33,227 nucleotides of DNA from Chitinophaga pinensis (GCA_945867505.1 CAMBIM010000010.1:1-33227); one strand, 5' to 3'; shown: positions 12,827 to 22,487, counted from the first letter of the stretch. Notes: generated by a model not told the origin, from the letters alone. Program-made: numbers and translations.

Positions 12827-14140
12827 GTGAACAAGCTCATTCGCGGATTAAGTTTAAGGCAAGCTGTTGCCATCAACACCATTGATATGGTGGGAATCGG
12901 TCCGTTCATCACCATTCCATTTATTATAGGAGCAATGAACGGTCCACAATGCATTTTGGCTTGGGTGCTAGGCGCGGTGCTTTCATTTGCCGATGGCTCT
13001 GTGTGGGCAGAACTTGGTGCTATATGGCCCGAAGCCGGAGGTAGTTATTCGTTTCTTCAAAATCTTTACGGGAAGAAAAAATGGGGACGATTGCTTTCGT
13101 TCCTTTACATCTGGCAAACAATTATTCAGGCTCCGCTTGTGGTAGCATCCGGTGCTATCGGGTTTTCGCAGTATCTCACTTTTTTAATTCCGCTTACTAC
13201 AATTGAACAGAAACTTGTTTCCGGTGCTTTGGTTGTTCTAATTACGTTTCTTCTCTATCGCAAAATCACTGACATCGGAAAAATTTCTGTGTTTATGGGA
13301 ATGATTGTTGGTGGCACAATTCTTTGGTTAATTCTTAGCGCAGTTCCGAATTTTAATTCTGCTTTAGCATTTACATATTCTAAAGATGCGTTTGACCTTA
13401 CACCGGTTTTCTTTTTGGGGTTAGGACAAGCGAGTATTAAAACTGTTTATTCTTTTCTCGGCTATTATAATGTATGCCATTTAGGAGGAGAAATTAAAGA
13501 ACCTGAGCGCAATATTCCACGAAGCATATTTATTTCTATTGCCATTATTGCAACGCTGTATTTGTTGATGCAGATTTCTGTTCTCGGGATAATTCCCTGG
13601 CAGGAAGCAAAGGATTCTCCATTTATTGTTAGTTTATATTTCGAGAAAATTTATGGACACACCATTGCGCTTGTCGCAACCGGTTTGGTTTTGTTCATTG
13701 CCATTACTTCCTTGTTTGCTGTGTTGCTCGGTTATTCGCGTGTGCCTTATGCCGCAGCGGTAGATGGAAATTTCTTTTCCGCGTTCGGAAAACTTCATCC
13801 AACAAAACACTTTCCTCATGTTTCGTTGTTGGTACTTGCGGGTGTTGCGTTTGTTTTCAGTTTGCTTTTTAAAATGAAGGAAGTAATTACTGCCATTATT
13901 GTCATGCGGATTATCGTTCAATTTCTCGGTCAAAGCATCGGGGTTTTACTTTATCATAGAAAATTTAAGGAAGAAAATTTCCCTTTCCGCATGTGGCTTT
14001 ATCCTTTGCCCGCTCTTGTTGGAATTGCAGTGTGGCTTTTCATCTTCTTTTCAGCCGATTGGTTTTACATAGCTGGCGCAATTAGCGTAATTGCTTTAGG
14101 CTGCTTTGTTTATTGGCTGAAAGAAAAGCGGACTGCTTAG
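12827..14140 (+). CDS. APC superfamily amino-acid permease
   Basis: 437 residues with about 12 membrane helices. The start region LRQAVAINTIDMVGIGPFIT is the first-helix signature of APC transporters. PEAGGSYSFLQNLYG and FLGYYNVCHLGGEIKEPERN (about 212-231) are also conserved. The start is GTG at 12827; a stop codon at 12815 leaves no upstream alternative, and no in-frame ATG occurs before the conserved helix. The substrate is unknown, though amino acids are expected from the family. It faces the PIG-L gene across 31 bp and is followed 81 bp later by the thr operon, on the same strand but with a separate predicted promoter. Confidence 0.88.
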   Translation: MNKLIRGLSLRQAVAINTIDMVGIGPFITIPFIIGAMNGPQCILAWVLGAVLSFADGSVWAELGAIWPEAGGSYSFLQNLYGKKKWGRLLSFLYIWQTIIQAPLVVASGAIGFSQYLTFLIPLTTIEQKLVSGALVVLITFLLYRKITDIGKISVFMGMIVGGTILWLILSAVPNFNSALAFTYSKDAFDLTPVFFLGLGQASIKTVYSFLGYYNVCHLGGEIKEPERNIPRSIFISIAIIATLYLLMQISVLGIIPWQEAKDSPFIVSLYFEKIYGHTIALVATGLVLFIAITSLFAVLLGYSRVPYAAAVDGNFFSAFGKLHPTKHFPHVSLLVLAGVAFVFSLLFKMKEVITAIIVMRIIVQFLGQSIGVLLYHRKFKEENFPFRMWLYPLPALVGIAVWLFIFFSADWFYIAGAISVIALGCFVYWLKEKRTA

Positions 14141-14197
14141 TGTGCATTCTGCTTTATGCTGTTTAAAAACCCTCTCGCATTTCATTGTAAAGCACAG

Positions 14198-14205
14198 GAT
14201 ATTCG
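14198..14205 (+). promoter_or_regulatory. Possible -7 element for the thr operon (GATATTCG)
   Basis: One mismatch from TAnnTTyG, followed by CCC and 16 nt before the thrA ATG. A TTG at about 14185 may be the -33 element. I looked for a Thr/Ile-rich attenuator peptide in 14141-14221 and found none. Confidence 0.3.
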
Positions 14206-14221
14206 CCCAAAAGAAATGTAG

Positions 14222-16660
14222 ATGCAGGTTTTAAAATTCGGAGGCACCTCGGTTGCCAACGCAGAAAATATTTTGAAGACGATTGCTATAGTACAGAAAG
14301 CAGTTGCAAAAGGCAAGACTATGGTTGTGGTATCTGCACTTGGCGGAACTACTGATATGATGATTGATGTAGGAAAGTTAGCAGCAAGCGGAAATGAGTC
14401 CTACAAAGAAAAGTTAAGTGCTATTGAGCAACGCCATCTGCAAACGGTAAAGGGTTTAATACCAGTGGCGAATCAAAGTGCCATTTTGAGCGAAATAAAA
14501 AAGCAGTGCAACGAACTGGAGGCTATATGTGAAGGAGTTTTTTTACTACGCGAATTATCTATCCGCACACTTGACCGTATTGTAAGTTTTGGGGAACTAA
14601 TGTCGTCCATCATTATTTCACACAAACTAAAATCACTTGATGTAAAACACGAATGGAAAGATTCGCGCGAGTTGATAGAAACAAATTCTAACTACACGTT
14701 TGCCGCAGTAAACTTTGATGCGACTAATAAAAAAGTTGCAGCTTTTGTAAAAGAAAAACCTTCTGCGTTTTATCTGTTTCCCGGATTTATTGCAAGTGAT
14801 GCCACAGGTGTTACCACCACGCTTGGTCGTGGAGGTTCAGATTATACCGCAGCAATTTTTGCTGCCGCAGTTAAAGCAAGTGTTTTAGAAATATGGACGG
14901 ATGTAAGCGGCATGATGACAGCCGACCCGCGCTTGGTGCAGAACGTAAAAGTGATTCCGCGCATTTCGTATCAAGAGGCTATGGAGCTTTCTCACTTTGG
15001 TGCTAAGGTTATTTATCCGCCAACTATTCAACCGGTGATGAGTTTAGGAGTGCCACTTTGGATTAAGAACACATTTGCGCCCGATGATGAAGGAACGCTG
15101 ATTGAAAACAAAACTGATGCTAACCAAAATGTGGTAACAGGTATTTCAAGTATCGGCAAGGTTTCTATGTTGTTGCTGGAGGGAAGCGGGATGATTGGTA
15201 TTCCGGGTTTTTCGAAACGTTTGTTCGAGGCTCTATCGAAAGAAAAAATAAATGTGATTCTGATTACGCAAAGTTCTTCGGAACATTCGATATGTGTAGC
15301 TATTGATGAAGCCAACGCTGCCAAAGCAAAGTCGGCAGTGGATGCAGAATTTGATTATGAAATAGGAACAAAAAAATTAGAACCGTTAAGCGTAGAAAAT
15401 TCATTAGCTATTGTGGCGCTGGTTGGCGATAACATGAAAAACCATCCGGGTATTAGCGGGAGAATGTTCAGCGCGCTGGGAAAGAATGGCGTGAACATTC
15501 GTGCCATTGCGCAGGGGTCTTCGGAAAAAAATATCTCTGCGGTTATTACAGCACCGGATGTAAAAAAAGCCATCAACGTATTGCACGAAGAGTTTTTTGA
15601 AACCACTTACAAGCAAGTGAATCTTTTTATTTCGGGAGCGGGGAATGTTGGCAAACGCTTAATTGAACAACTAAAGCTGCAACTGGAATATCTGCAAACG
15701 CATTTGCGCTTAAACATTCGTGTGGTGGCTATTGCCAACAGTAAACAAGTTGCACTTAATGAAGAAGGGCTTGATTTGAATAGTTGGGAAGTTGAATTGA
15801 AGAAAGCTGCGCCAATGAAGTTGAATGAGTTGATAAAATTTATTCAGGAGAAGAATTTGCGCAACTCTGTTTTTGTAGATGTAACAGCTAATGAAGAAGT
15901 TTCAAAAACTTATGCTTCACTGTTGCAGAAAAGTATATCAGTAGTGGCTTGCAATAAAATCGCAGCGTCTTCTTTTTACAACAATTACGAGCAATTAAAA
16001 GATACGGCACGCGAATTCAACACATCGTTCTTGTTTGAAACGAATGTGGGTGCAGGGCTGCCGGTTATAGGAACGCTGAATGATTTAATGCGCAGTGGCG
16101 ATGAAGTGCAGAAAATGCAAGCGGTGCTTAGTGGCACATTGAATTTTGTTTTCAATAATTATGATGGCACAAAAACATTTGCCAGTGTAGTTAAGCAAGC
16201 GCAAGACGAAGGCTACACCGAACCGGATCCAAGGTTAGATTTAGGAGGCACCGATGTAATGCGCAAAATTTTGATTCTGGCCCGCGAAGCCGGAAATAAA
16301 ATGGAGATGAGTCATATTGCTAACGATATTTTCTTGCCCGAAGAATGTATGCAAGGTGATGTGCCGGCCTTCTACAAAGCATTAGAAAAGCATGAGTCGC
16401 ATTTCAAAAAATTGTTTGACGAAGCCAATGCAAAGAACTGCAAACTAAAATTTGTTGCCCAGCTGGAAAATGGAAAAGCATCAGTTGGTTTACAGCATAT
16501 CGGTAAAGAGCACGACTTATATCATTTATATGGAAAAGATAATGTGGTGTTGTTTTACACGCGCAGATATTCGCAGCAACCTTTAGTAATCAAAGGCGCA
16601 GGAGCTGGTGCGGATGTAACAGCATCGGGTGTGTTTGCTGATATTTTAAGAGCCGTTTAA
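14222..16660 (+). CDS. thrA: Bifunctional aspartokinase / homoserine dehydrogenase
   Basis: 812 residues, the normal length for the fused enzyme. It catalyses the first and third steps of threonine synthesis in the cytosol: aspartate to aspartyl phosphate, and aspartate semialdehyde to homoserine. The aspartokinase domain is at 1-300 (KFGGTS at 5-10; FPGFIASD and TTTLGRGGSDYTA at about 186-210). Tandem ACT domains lie at about 313-460 and are inferred to bind threonine for feedback control. The homoserine dehydrogenase domain runs from about 467 with the NAD(P) motif SGAGNVG (471-477) and, later, ETNVGAGLPVIGTL and GTLNFVFNNYD. It is the first gene of thrA-thrB-thrC, with 2 nt before thrB. 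Confidence 0.96.
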   Translation: MQVLKFGGTSVANAENILKTIAIVQKAVAKGKTMVVVSALGGTTDMMIDVGKLAASGNESYKEKLSAIEQRHLQTVKGLIPVANQSAILSEIKKQCNELEAICEGVFLLRELSIRTLDRIVSFGELMSSIIISHKLKSLDVKHEWKDSRELIETNSNYTFAAVNFDATNKKVAAFVKEKPSAFYLFPGFIASDATGVTTTLGRGGSDYTAAIFAAAVKASVLEIWTDVSGMMTADPRLVQNVKVIPRISYQEAMELSHFGAKVIYPPTIQPVMSLGVPLWIKNTFAPDDEGTLIENKTDANQNVVTGISSIGKVSMLLLEGSGMIGIPGFSKRLFEALSKEKINVILITQSSSEHSICVAIDEANAAKAKSAVDAEFDYEIGTKKLEPLSVENSLAIVALVGDNMKNHPGISGRMFSALGKNGVNIRAIAQGSSEKNISAVITAPDVKKAINVLHEEFFETTYKQVNLFISGAGNVGKRLIEQLKLQLEYLQTHLRLNIRVVAIANSKQVALNEEGLDLNSWEVELKKAAPMKLNELIKFIQEKNLRNSVFVDVTANEEVSKTYASLLQKSISVVACNKIAASSFYNNYEQLKDTAREFNTSFLFETNVGAGLPVIGTLNDLMRSGDEVQKMQAVLSGTLNFVFNNYDGTKTFASVVKQAQDEGYTEPDPRLDLGGTDVMRKILILAREAGNKMEMSHIANDIFLPEECMQGDVPAFYKALEKHESHFKKLFDEANAKNCKLKFVAQLENGKASVGLQHIGKEHDLYHLYGKDNVVLFYTRRYSQQPLVIKGAGAGADVTASGVFADILRAV

Positions 16661-16662
16661 CT

Positions 16663-17586
16663 ATGAAACAAGTAACTGTTTTATCGCCCGCTACTGTCGC
16701 CAATATTGTTTGTGGCTTTGATGTATTGGGTCTTGCCCTATACGCGCCAAGTGATAAACTGGTGATGCGGTTGCTCAATAAACGAGAAATACGCATCGTT
16801 AATAAAGACAGTTTTAATCTTCCTATCGAACCTGAAAAAAATGTTTTTGGTGGCGCATTGTTTGCCATGATGAAGGAAATAAAAGAAGAAATTGGCTTTG
16901 AAATTGAAAGCACAAAAATGATTATGCCCGGTAGCGGCATAGGTTCAAGTGCAGCAAGCGCAGCTGGTGTGGTGGTAGCGGCAAATCATTTGCTTGGCAA
17001 CCGGTTTGCAAAACAAGAGTTGGTGCAGTTTGCCACTTATGGCGAGCACGTAGCATCCGGTTCGCGACATGCCGATAATATTGCCCCCTGTATTTACGGA
17101 GGCGTTACGCTCATTCGCAGTAACGACCCGCTCGATATTATTCCGTTGAACTTTCCGCCTTTGTATGTAACGGTTATTCATCCGCAAATAGAAGTAAAGA
17201 CCAGCGATGCACGACAGATTTTGAAGAAACAGATTTTGCTGAAAGATGCTATTACCCAATGGGCGAACGTAGCGGGACTGGTTACTGGTTTTATAAAGGA
17301 AGATTACGATTTAATCGGTCGCTCATTAGTTGATGTTTTAATTGAACCGGTGCGCAGTATGCTCATTCCTGGTTTTGATGAAATAAAAAAAGCGTGTATA
17401 GAATCCGGTGCATTGGGCGGAGGCATATCCGGTTCTGGGCCATCGGTTTTTATGTTGAGTAAAGATGAGGCAACAGCTAAAGCAGTTGAACAAGCCATGC
17501 GCACCGTGTATGAAAAAATAGGAGTTGATTTTCATATTCATTTAACTACCGTAAATCCTCGCGGTGTTGAAGTTGTAAATTCTTAA
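16663..17586 (+). CDS. thrB: Homoserine kinase
   Basis: 307 residues, GHMP kinase family. It phosphorylates homoserine to O-phosphohomoserine using ATP. The ATP-binding motif PGSGIGSSAAS is at 89-99. The N-terminal SPATVANIVCGFDVLGLAL and the C-terminal GISGSGPSVFML are also family signatures. It begins 2 nt after thrA and ends 6 nt before thrC, so the three genes are almost certainly one transcript with coupled translation. Confidence 0.96.
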   Translation: MKQVTVLSPATVANIVCGFDVLGLALYAPSDKLVMRLLNKREIRIVNKDSFNLPIEPEKNVFGGALFAMMKEIKEEIGFEIESTKMIMPGSGIGSSAASAAGVVVAANHLLGNRFAKQELVQFATYGEHVASGSRHADNIAPCIYGGVTLIRSNDPLDIIPLNFPPLYVTVIHPQIEVKTSDARQILKKQILLKDAITQWANVAGLVTGFIKEDYDLIGRSLVDVLIEPVRSMLIPGFDEIKKACIESGALGGGISGSGPSVFMLSKDEATAKAVEQAMRTVYEKIGVDFHIHLTTVNPRGVEVVNS

Positions 17587-17592
17587 ACAGCG

Positions 17593-18897
17593 ATGCTTTA
17601 CCACAGCACCAACAATAATTCAGAGAAAGTAAATTTTAGAGAAGCTACCATTCGCGGGCAAGCACCGGATAAGGGGTTGTATTTTCCGGATACGATTCCC
17701 GCTTTATCAAATCAGTTTCTTTCATCATTTAAACAAAAATCGAAATCGCAAATTGCATTTGAAGTTATTCGGCCTTATGTGGGAGATACAATTACCGAGT
17801 TGGATTTATTTCAAATCTGCGAACACACGGTCAACTTTGATTTTCCTCTCGTAAAAGTTTCGGATAATTTTTCCTCGCTCGAATTATTTCACGGACCAAC
17901 GCTCGCTTTTAAAGATGTTGGCGCAAGATTCATGAGTCGCTGTCTGGGCCACTTTTCAAAATCTAATAGCCGTAAGATAACGGTGCTTGTAGCTACTTCA
18001 GGCGATACCGGCAGTGCGGTGGCTAATGGTTTTTTAGGAGTAGAAGGCGTGGATGTAATTATTCTTTATCCCGCTGGTAAGGTGAGCAAAATTCAGGAGT
18101 TGCAATTAACCACACTTGGGCAAAACATTACAGCGCTTGAAGTGCAGGGAACGTTTGATGACTGTCAACAGATGGTGAAGCAGGCGTTTATGGATGCCGA
18201 ACTAAACGCAAAGCATTTTCTTACTTCTGCTAATAGTATAAACATAGCGCGCTGGTTGCCGCAACAATTCTATTATTTCTATGCTTTGCAACAGTGGCAA
18301 AACGAAGAACCACCGATTGTGTGTGTGCCCAGCGGAAATTTTGGAAATATCTGTGCGGGATTAATTGCTGCGGTTTCTGGTTTGCCGGTGAAGCATTTTG
18401 TGGCTGCTTGCAACAGTAACGATGTGTTCACCAAGTATCTTTCATCCGGTCAGTTGAATTCGCAACAAGCTGTGGCTACTATTTCGAATGCAATGGATGT
18501 AGGCAACCCGAGCAACCTGGTACGTCTGCTCGAAATGTTTGGCAACGATTATCAGCGCATCAAAAACTTTATCAGCAGTTATTCTATCAGCGATGAAGAA
18601 ACGTCAGCCACTATTTCGCGCGTTTATAAAGACTATAACTATACGCTCGACCCGCACGGTGCGGTGGCTTATGCATCGTTAGAAAAATATTTGGCTTCAA
18701 CCCCGAAAGGGTTTCAAACCCTTTCGGGGTTATTTTTAGAAACTGCTCACCCAGTTAAGTTTAGCGATGTGGTTGAAAGAGCCACCGGTGTGCCAATCGA
18801 GTTTCCCGAATCCATGAAACATCTTCTGCATTTGCAAAAGAAGAGCGTGTTGATAGAAGCGAAGTATGAAGCGTTGAAGAGCTTTCTTAATGCTTAA
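17593..18897 (+). CDS. thrC: Threonine synthase
   Basis: 434 residues, PLP-dependent fold type II. It converts O-phosphohomoserine to threonine, the last step of the operon's pathway. The PLP lysine is Lys107 in HGPTLAFKDVGARF, and the phosphate-binding ATSGDTGSA follows at about 136-144. Residues 369-379 (about STPKGFQTLSG) are encoded by a perfect 33-bp palindrome just before the conserved FLETAHPVKFSDVV, and appear to be an in-frame insertion. The reading frame is intact. The stop overlaps that of the convergent permease gene by 4 nt, leaving no room for a separate terminator. Confidence 0.95.
   Translation: MLYHSTNNNSEKVNFREATIRGQAPDKGLYFPDTIPALSNQFLSSFKQKSKSQIAFEVIRPYVGDTITELDLFQICEHTVNFDFPLVKVSDNFSSLELFHGPTLAFKDVGARFMSRCLGHFSKSNSRKITVLVATSGDTGSAVANGFLGVEGVDVIILYPAGKVSKIQELQLTTLGQNITALEVQGTFDDCQQMVKQAFMDAELNAKHFLTSANSINIARWLPQQFYYFYALQQWQNEEPPIVCVPSGNFGNICAGLIAAVSGLPVKHFVAACNSNDVFTKYLSSGQLNSQQAVATISNAMDVGNPSNLVRLLEMFGNDYQRIKNFISSYSISDEETSATISRVYKDYNYTLDPHGAVAYASLEKYLASTPKGFQTLSGLFLETAHPVKFSDVVERATGVPIEFPESMKHLLHLQKKSVLIEAKYEALKSFLNA
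18699..18731. repeat. Perfect 33-bp palindrome in frame within thrC
   Basis: AACCCCGAAAGGGTTT (18699-18714), one central base (18715), then the exact reverse complement (18716-18731). It is 11 codons long, does not disturb the frame, and adds residues 369-379 of threonine synthase. It is probably an interspersed palindromic element. Confidence 0.85.
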
Positions 18898-19913
18898 TGT
18901 TCCTTCCCGAAATATTCGTTGCGATAAATTTTGAGCAACAGAATAAAATAAGAGATAAGCAGCGGTCCAAAAATAATTCCTACAAAACCAAATAGCGGTA
19001 AGCCAATTATAACACCAAAGAAGGTAATGAGCGGATGTGTATCGCCAAGCTTTTTCTGCACCACAAACCTGAACACATTATCTACGTTAGTAATAATTAC
19101 ACTGCCATAAATAAGCAGTGCAGCACCCTGCCAATGGTTGCCCGCTGCGTACAAAAATATTGCCAGAGGCACCCACACAATTGTTGTGCCTATCACCGGC
19201 ACTACGCTCATAACACCGGTAAGCACGGCCCAAAACAAAGGTTCATCTACACCGAAGACGAGGTAGCCGATATAGGCAGTAATAGCTTGCAGGATAGCCA
19301 GGACCAGTATGCCTATAGAGTTAGAAATGGTTTGAAGTTTTAACTCGCTTAATAACAGCGCGTTGTTTTCGTTCTTAAAAGGCAGACTTTTTCTAATGTA
19401 CGCTACAAATGTCTTCGCGTTAGCCAACATAAAGTACAGCATAAAATATAGCACAAAAATATCGGCTACCACACTTAAGGTTGCTGATAAAAAACCCGGC
19501 ACCACATCGGCAGCCAACGAAGTAAGTTTCCCTACAGTATCTTGCGAAAGCAAATCTATACCCATGTAATCTTTTGCCTTATTACTCCACTCTTGACCAA
19601 TGCGCAGTATATCTTCATAGTGGGTAATGAGGTAACTTACCTTACCGGATAACATGACTGACACAAGAAAAACCGGCATCACTAAAACTAAAAAGGAAGC
19701 AAACATCAACATTACTACTGCCAGCGTTTTATTCCACTTGCGTTTTGCTTTTTGAGTGAGGTAGAAAAACGGTTGACGCAGTAAGACATAAAAAACTACC
19801 GCACCTAAGAAGGCACTTAAAAATCCTTTTAATAACCAAAATAAAAAGCCGCCTAGTACGAAAAGCGTTAGCAGAAAAAGCGATTGTTTGAGTTTATCGT
19901 TATTCAAATGCAT
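18894..19913 (-). CDS. AI-2E (PerM/YdiK) family transporter
   Basis: 339 residues with about eight membrane helices in the pattern of this family: two N-terminal hairpins, a soluble middle region (about 100-145) and a C-terminal helical bundle. The late segment VMSVVPVIGTTIVWVPLAIF (about 235-254) matches the conserved PIGT region, and FVQKKLGDTHPLITFFGVI also fits. The family exports diverse solutes; the autoinducer-2 role applies to few members, so the substrate is unknown. The ATG at 19913 sits 4 nt after a predicted -7 element and 36 bp from the divergent esterase gene. Confidence 0.9.
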   Translation of the reverse strand: MHLNNDKLKQSLFLLTLFVLGGFLFWLLKGFLSAFLGAVVFYVLLRQPFFYLTQKAKRKWNKTLAVVMLMFASFLVLVMPVFLVSVMLSGKVSYLITHYEDILRIGQEWSNKAKDYMGIDLLSQDTVGKLTSLAADVVPGFLSATLSVVADIFVLYFMLYFMLANAKTFVAYIRKSLPFKNENNALLLSELKLQTISNSIGILVLAILQAITAYIGYLVFGVDEPLFWAVLTGVMSVVPVIGTTIVWVPLAIFLYAAGNHWQGAALLIYGSVIITNVDNVFRFVVQKKLGDTHPLITFFGVIIGLPLFGFVGIIFGPLLISYFILLLKIYRNEYFGKEH

Positions 19914-19917
19914 CTTG

Positions 19918-19924
19918 CAATTTA
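19918..19924 (-). promoter_or_regulatory. Predicted -7 element for the AI-2E gene (TAAATTG), near-leaderless
   Basis: TAAATTG followed by CAAG and the ATG. The same TAAATTGCAA sequence lies before recX at 29594. Confidence 0.4.
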
Positions 19925-19949
19925 TTAATTTTCATTTTAAGTAAATGAT

Positions 19950-20744
19950 ATGAAACCACTGGCAGGCTTGCTGTTTTTGTTTGTAATTGTTTTTCTGAAC
20001 GCTTGTAAAACAGATGCCTCGCTTACCGTTGTAAAACGCGATTGCACTACCAGCAATCCTGTTCATGATACATTGGTTTTGCTAGTAATGGGTCAGTCGA
20101 ATGCCGCTAATGCTGGCGAAAGTAAGTATGAAGCGCATTGCAAAAACACGTTTAATTATTTTGAAGAAACACTTTATCCGCTTACCGACCCGCTGAAGGG
20201 TGCCAACGGAGAATCAGGTAGTGTTTGGAGCAGGTTAGGAGATAAAATAGTAGAGCATAATTTTGCCCGCACAGTAATTATTGTTCCCTGCGCACTTGGC
20301 GGAACAAAGATTGAACAATGGATACCTGGAGGAGATTTAAACCACCTGATTTCCGAAACCGTGAAGCATTTAAATAACTCGGGGTTAAAAGTAACACATG
20401 TGTTGTGGCATCAAGGCGAGAGTAATCATGTACTGCTTTCGGGTGGTGTATCGGCAGAACAGAATGCTGCAAGCTACACGGCCAATTTTCATTTGCTGGT
20501 GAACTATTTGCGAAACTTTGGAATAGAAGCACCGGTCTATCCAGCTATGGCAACGCGCTGCGGTGGTGCTCCCGATTTTGTTTTACAGGAAGCTCAAAGA
20601 AACTTGGCGAGCGATTCTTTTCAGATTTTTAACGGACCTAATACAGATTCGCTGGATAACGCTTACCGGTATGATAACTGCCATTTTAGTAAAACAGGGT
20701 TGAACGTTCACGCGCAGCTTTGGCTCGAAGCGATAATGAGATAG
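19950..20744 (+). CDS. SGNH-fold (sialate O-acetylesterase-like, SASA) lipoprotein
   Basis: 264 residues. The lipoprotein signal peptide ends VFLNAC (Cys19) with KTDAS after it. The catalytic block I GQSN is at 48-51 (Ser50). LGGTKIEQWIPGG (about 116-128) and WHQGESN (153-159) are SASA-domain motifs. The C-terminal DNCHFSKTGLNVHA supplies Asp242 and His245 of the triad. It is inferred to hydrolyse acetyl esters on sugars at the envelope; the true substrate is not evident. Divergent from the AI-2E gene and 50 bp upstream of the SRPBCC gene on the same strand. Confidence 0.85.
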   Translation: MKPLAGLLFLFVIVFLNACKTDASLTVVKRDCTTSNPVHDTLVLLVMGQSNAANAGESKYEAHCKNTFNYFEETLYPLTDPLKGANGESGSVWSRLGDKIVEHNFARTVIIVPCALGGTKIEQWIPGGDLNHLISETVKHLNNSGLKVTHVLWHQGESNHVLLSGGVSAEQNAASYTANFHLLVNYLRNFGIEAPVYPAMATRCGGAPDFVLQEAQRNLASDSFQIFNGPNTDSLDNAYRYDNCHFSKTGLNVHAQLWLEAIMR

Positions 20745-20794
20745 TTTGTAGCACCCGAACTTTTTCTCCTGCCAATTGTCTACTACTGAAAATT

Positions 20795-21262
20795 ATGAGC
20801 CAACTATATTCTTATCAAACCATTCAAAAAATTCCTGCACCGGTTAGTGAGGTTTGGAGTTTTATGTCATCGCCAGCTAACCTTAAAGTAATTACACCGC
20901 CAAGCATGGGCTTTGAAGTAACTACCGATACACCAAGCGATGTGATGTATGCCGGTTTAATTATTGCTTATAAAGTAAGCCCGTTGTTGGGTATTAAAAT
21001 GAATTGGGTAACGGAGATTACGCATGTAAAAGAGGGCGAGTATTTTGTAGACGAACAACGCTTTGGTCCGTATGATTTGTGGCACCACAAACATTTTATA
21101 AGACAAATTGATCGCGGAGTAGAGATGGTAGACATTGTTCACTACAAGATTCCCTTTGGTATTTTAGGCGATGTAGCCAACGCTTTAATAGTTAAGCACA
21201 AGCTGAAAGAGATTTTCGACTACCGGTTTAAGAAGGTGGAAGAAATTTTTGGGAAGTATTAA
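20795..21262 (+). CDS. SRPBCC (START-like) ligand-binding protein
   Basis: 155 residues from ATG 20795. A longer frame from 20720 would overlap the esterase gene and add a non-conserved tail. The N-terminal YQTIQKIPAPVSEVWSFMSS, followed by NLKVITPPSMGFEV, and the later VDEQRFGPYDLWHHKHFI and IPFGILGDVANALIV are typical of the cyclase/dehydrase-like SRPBCC proteins common in Bacteroidota. Members bind hydrophobic ligands in a helix-grip pocket; no catalytic role can be read from the sequence. It ends tail to tail with kbl across 14 nt, with a shared hairpin there. Confidence 0.85.
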   Translation: MSQLYSYQTIQKIPAPVSEVWSFMSSPANLKVITPPSMGFEVTTDTPSDVMYAGLIIAYKVSPLLGIKMNWVTEITHVKEGEYFVDEQRFGPYDLWHHKHFIRQIDRGVEMVDIVHYKIPFGILGDVANALIVKHKLKEIFDYRFKKVEEIFGKY

Positions 21263-21283
21263 AGTGCCCTTCGGAATCACTTT
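21261..21283. terminator. Candidate shared terminator hairpin between SRPBCC gene and kbl
   Basis: AAAGTG (21261-21266) pairs with CACTTT (21278-21283) around a CTTCGG-containing loop. A/T at both stem bases would give U-rich ends in either direction. It overlaps both stop codons. Confidence 0.4.
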
Positions 21284-22464
21284 ATCACCCCCAGCTGCCT
21301 ACCCACCGTAGTAAACGCAGCAATACATTTATCCAAATGCTCCTGCTCGTGCGCGGCACTAACCTGCACGCGTATGCGTGCCTTGCCTTTGGCTACTACG
21401 GGGAAGAAGAAACCGATAACATAAATGCCTTCGTCTAAAAGTTTAGTGGCAAAGTTTTGCGCCAGCACCGCATCGTATAACATAACGGGTGTAATAGGAT
21501 GCACCCCCGGTTTAATATCAAACCCCGCAGCGGTCATTTGCTCGCGGAAATATTTGGTGTTGGCTTCCAGCTTATCGCGCAGCGCAGTGGTTTCACTCAA
21601 CATATCTAATACGGCAATACTCGCCCCAACAATAGCTGGCATCAAAGTATTACTAAACAAATACGGACGAGAGCGCTGACGAAGCAGTTCGATAATTTCT
21701 TTTTTGCCTGAAGTAAAACCACCGCTTGCTCCGCCTAACGCTTTGCCAAGCGTTCCGGTGATAATATCGATTTTGCCATGCACCCCGCAATACTCCGGTG
21801 TGCCGCGTCCGGTCTTACCGATGAAGCCCGAAGCATGACATTCATCTACCATTATCATGGCATTGTATTTATCGGCAAGGGCAACAATTTTATCAAGCTG
21901 TGCAATGGTTCCATCCATACTAAACACACCATCAGTAACAATTATGCGCGAACGATTTTTTTGTGTGGCGATGAGCTGCGCCTCTAAATCGTCCATATCG
22001 TTATTCTTATACCTGAACCGTTCTGCCTTGCATAAACGAACACCATCTATAATAGAAGCATGGTTCAGTTCATCGCTGATAATCGCATCTTCTTCATTAA
22101 ACAAAGGCTCAAACACACCACCGTTGGCATCAAATGCTGCCGCATAAAGTATGGTATCTTCTGTTCCCAGAAAATCAGAAATCTTTTGCTCCAGCTCTTT
22201 ATGAATATCCTGCGTGCCGCAAATAAACCGCACACTGCTCATGCCATAGCCGTGTGTGTCAATCGCTTTCTTTGCAGCTTCAATAACTTTTGGGTGCGAA
22301 GAAAGACCGAGATAGTTGTTTGCGCAGAAGTTAATAACTTCTTTACCCGCAGTGGTGTTAATGTCGGCACCCTGCGGAGTAGTAATTACCCGCTCCGTTT
22401 TATAAAGCCCTGCGGCTTTAATTTCTTCTAAATCTTTTTGTAAACGTTGCTGTATGGAATACAT
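21277..22464 (-). CDS. kbl: Glycine C-acetyltransferase (2-amino-3-ketobutyrate CoA ligase)
   Basis: 395 residues, PLP-dependent alpha-oxoamine synthase family. It splits 2-amino-3-ketobutyrate with CoA to glycine and acetyl-CoA, the second step of threonine catabolism. The PLP lysine is Lys241 in [33 protein letters not shown] (about 207-225) and [12 protein letters not shown] (about 47-58) are diagnostic for Kbl within the family. No threonine dehydrogenase gene is in the window. The location 2.4 kb from thrABC is notable, but the gene is on the opposite strand and not in that operon. Confidence 0.94.
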   Translation of the reverse strand: MYSIQQRLQKDLEEIKAAGLYKTERVITTPQGADINTTAGKEVINFCANNYLGLSSHPKVIEAAKKAIDTHGYGMSSVRFICGTQDIHKELEQKISDFLGTEDTILYAAAFDANGGVFEPLFNEEDAIISDELNHASIIDGVRLCKAERFRYKNNDMDDLEAQLIATQKNRSRIIVTDGVFSMDGTIAQLDKIVALADKYNAMIMVDECHASGFIGKTGRGTPEYCGVHGKIDIITGTLGKALGGASGGFTSGKKEIIELLRQRSRPYLFSNTLMPAIVGASIAVLDMLSETTALRDKLEANTKYFREQMTAAGFDIKPGVHPITPVMLYDAVLAQNFATKLLDEGIYVIGFFFPVVAKGKARIRVQVSAAHEQEHLDKCIAAFTTVGRQLGVIK

Positions 22465-22487
22465 AATTGGTGTGGTTTCTTACCGTT

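Noticed and set aside
14141-14221. Threonine attenuator or riboswitch before thrA
   Set aside because: No leader peptide rich in Thr or Ile codons, no terminator/antiterminator pair, and no recognisable riboswitch core in the 81 bp.
20720-20794. Longer SRPBCC start overlapping the esterase gene
   Set aside because: The extension is not START-like and overlaps the upstream gene by 25 nt. ATG 20795 fits the fold.
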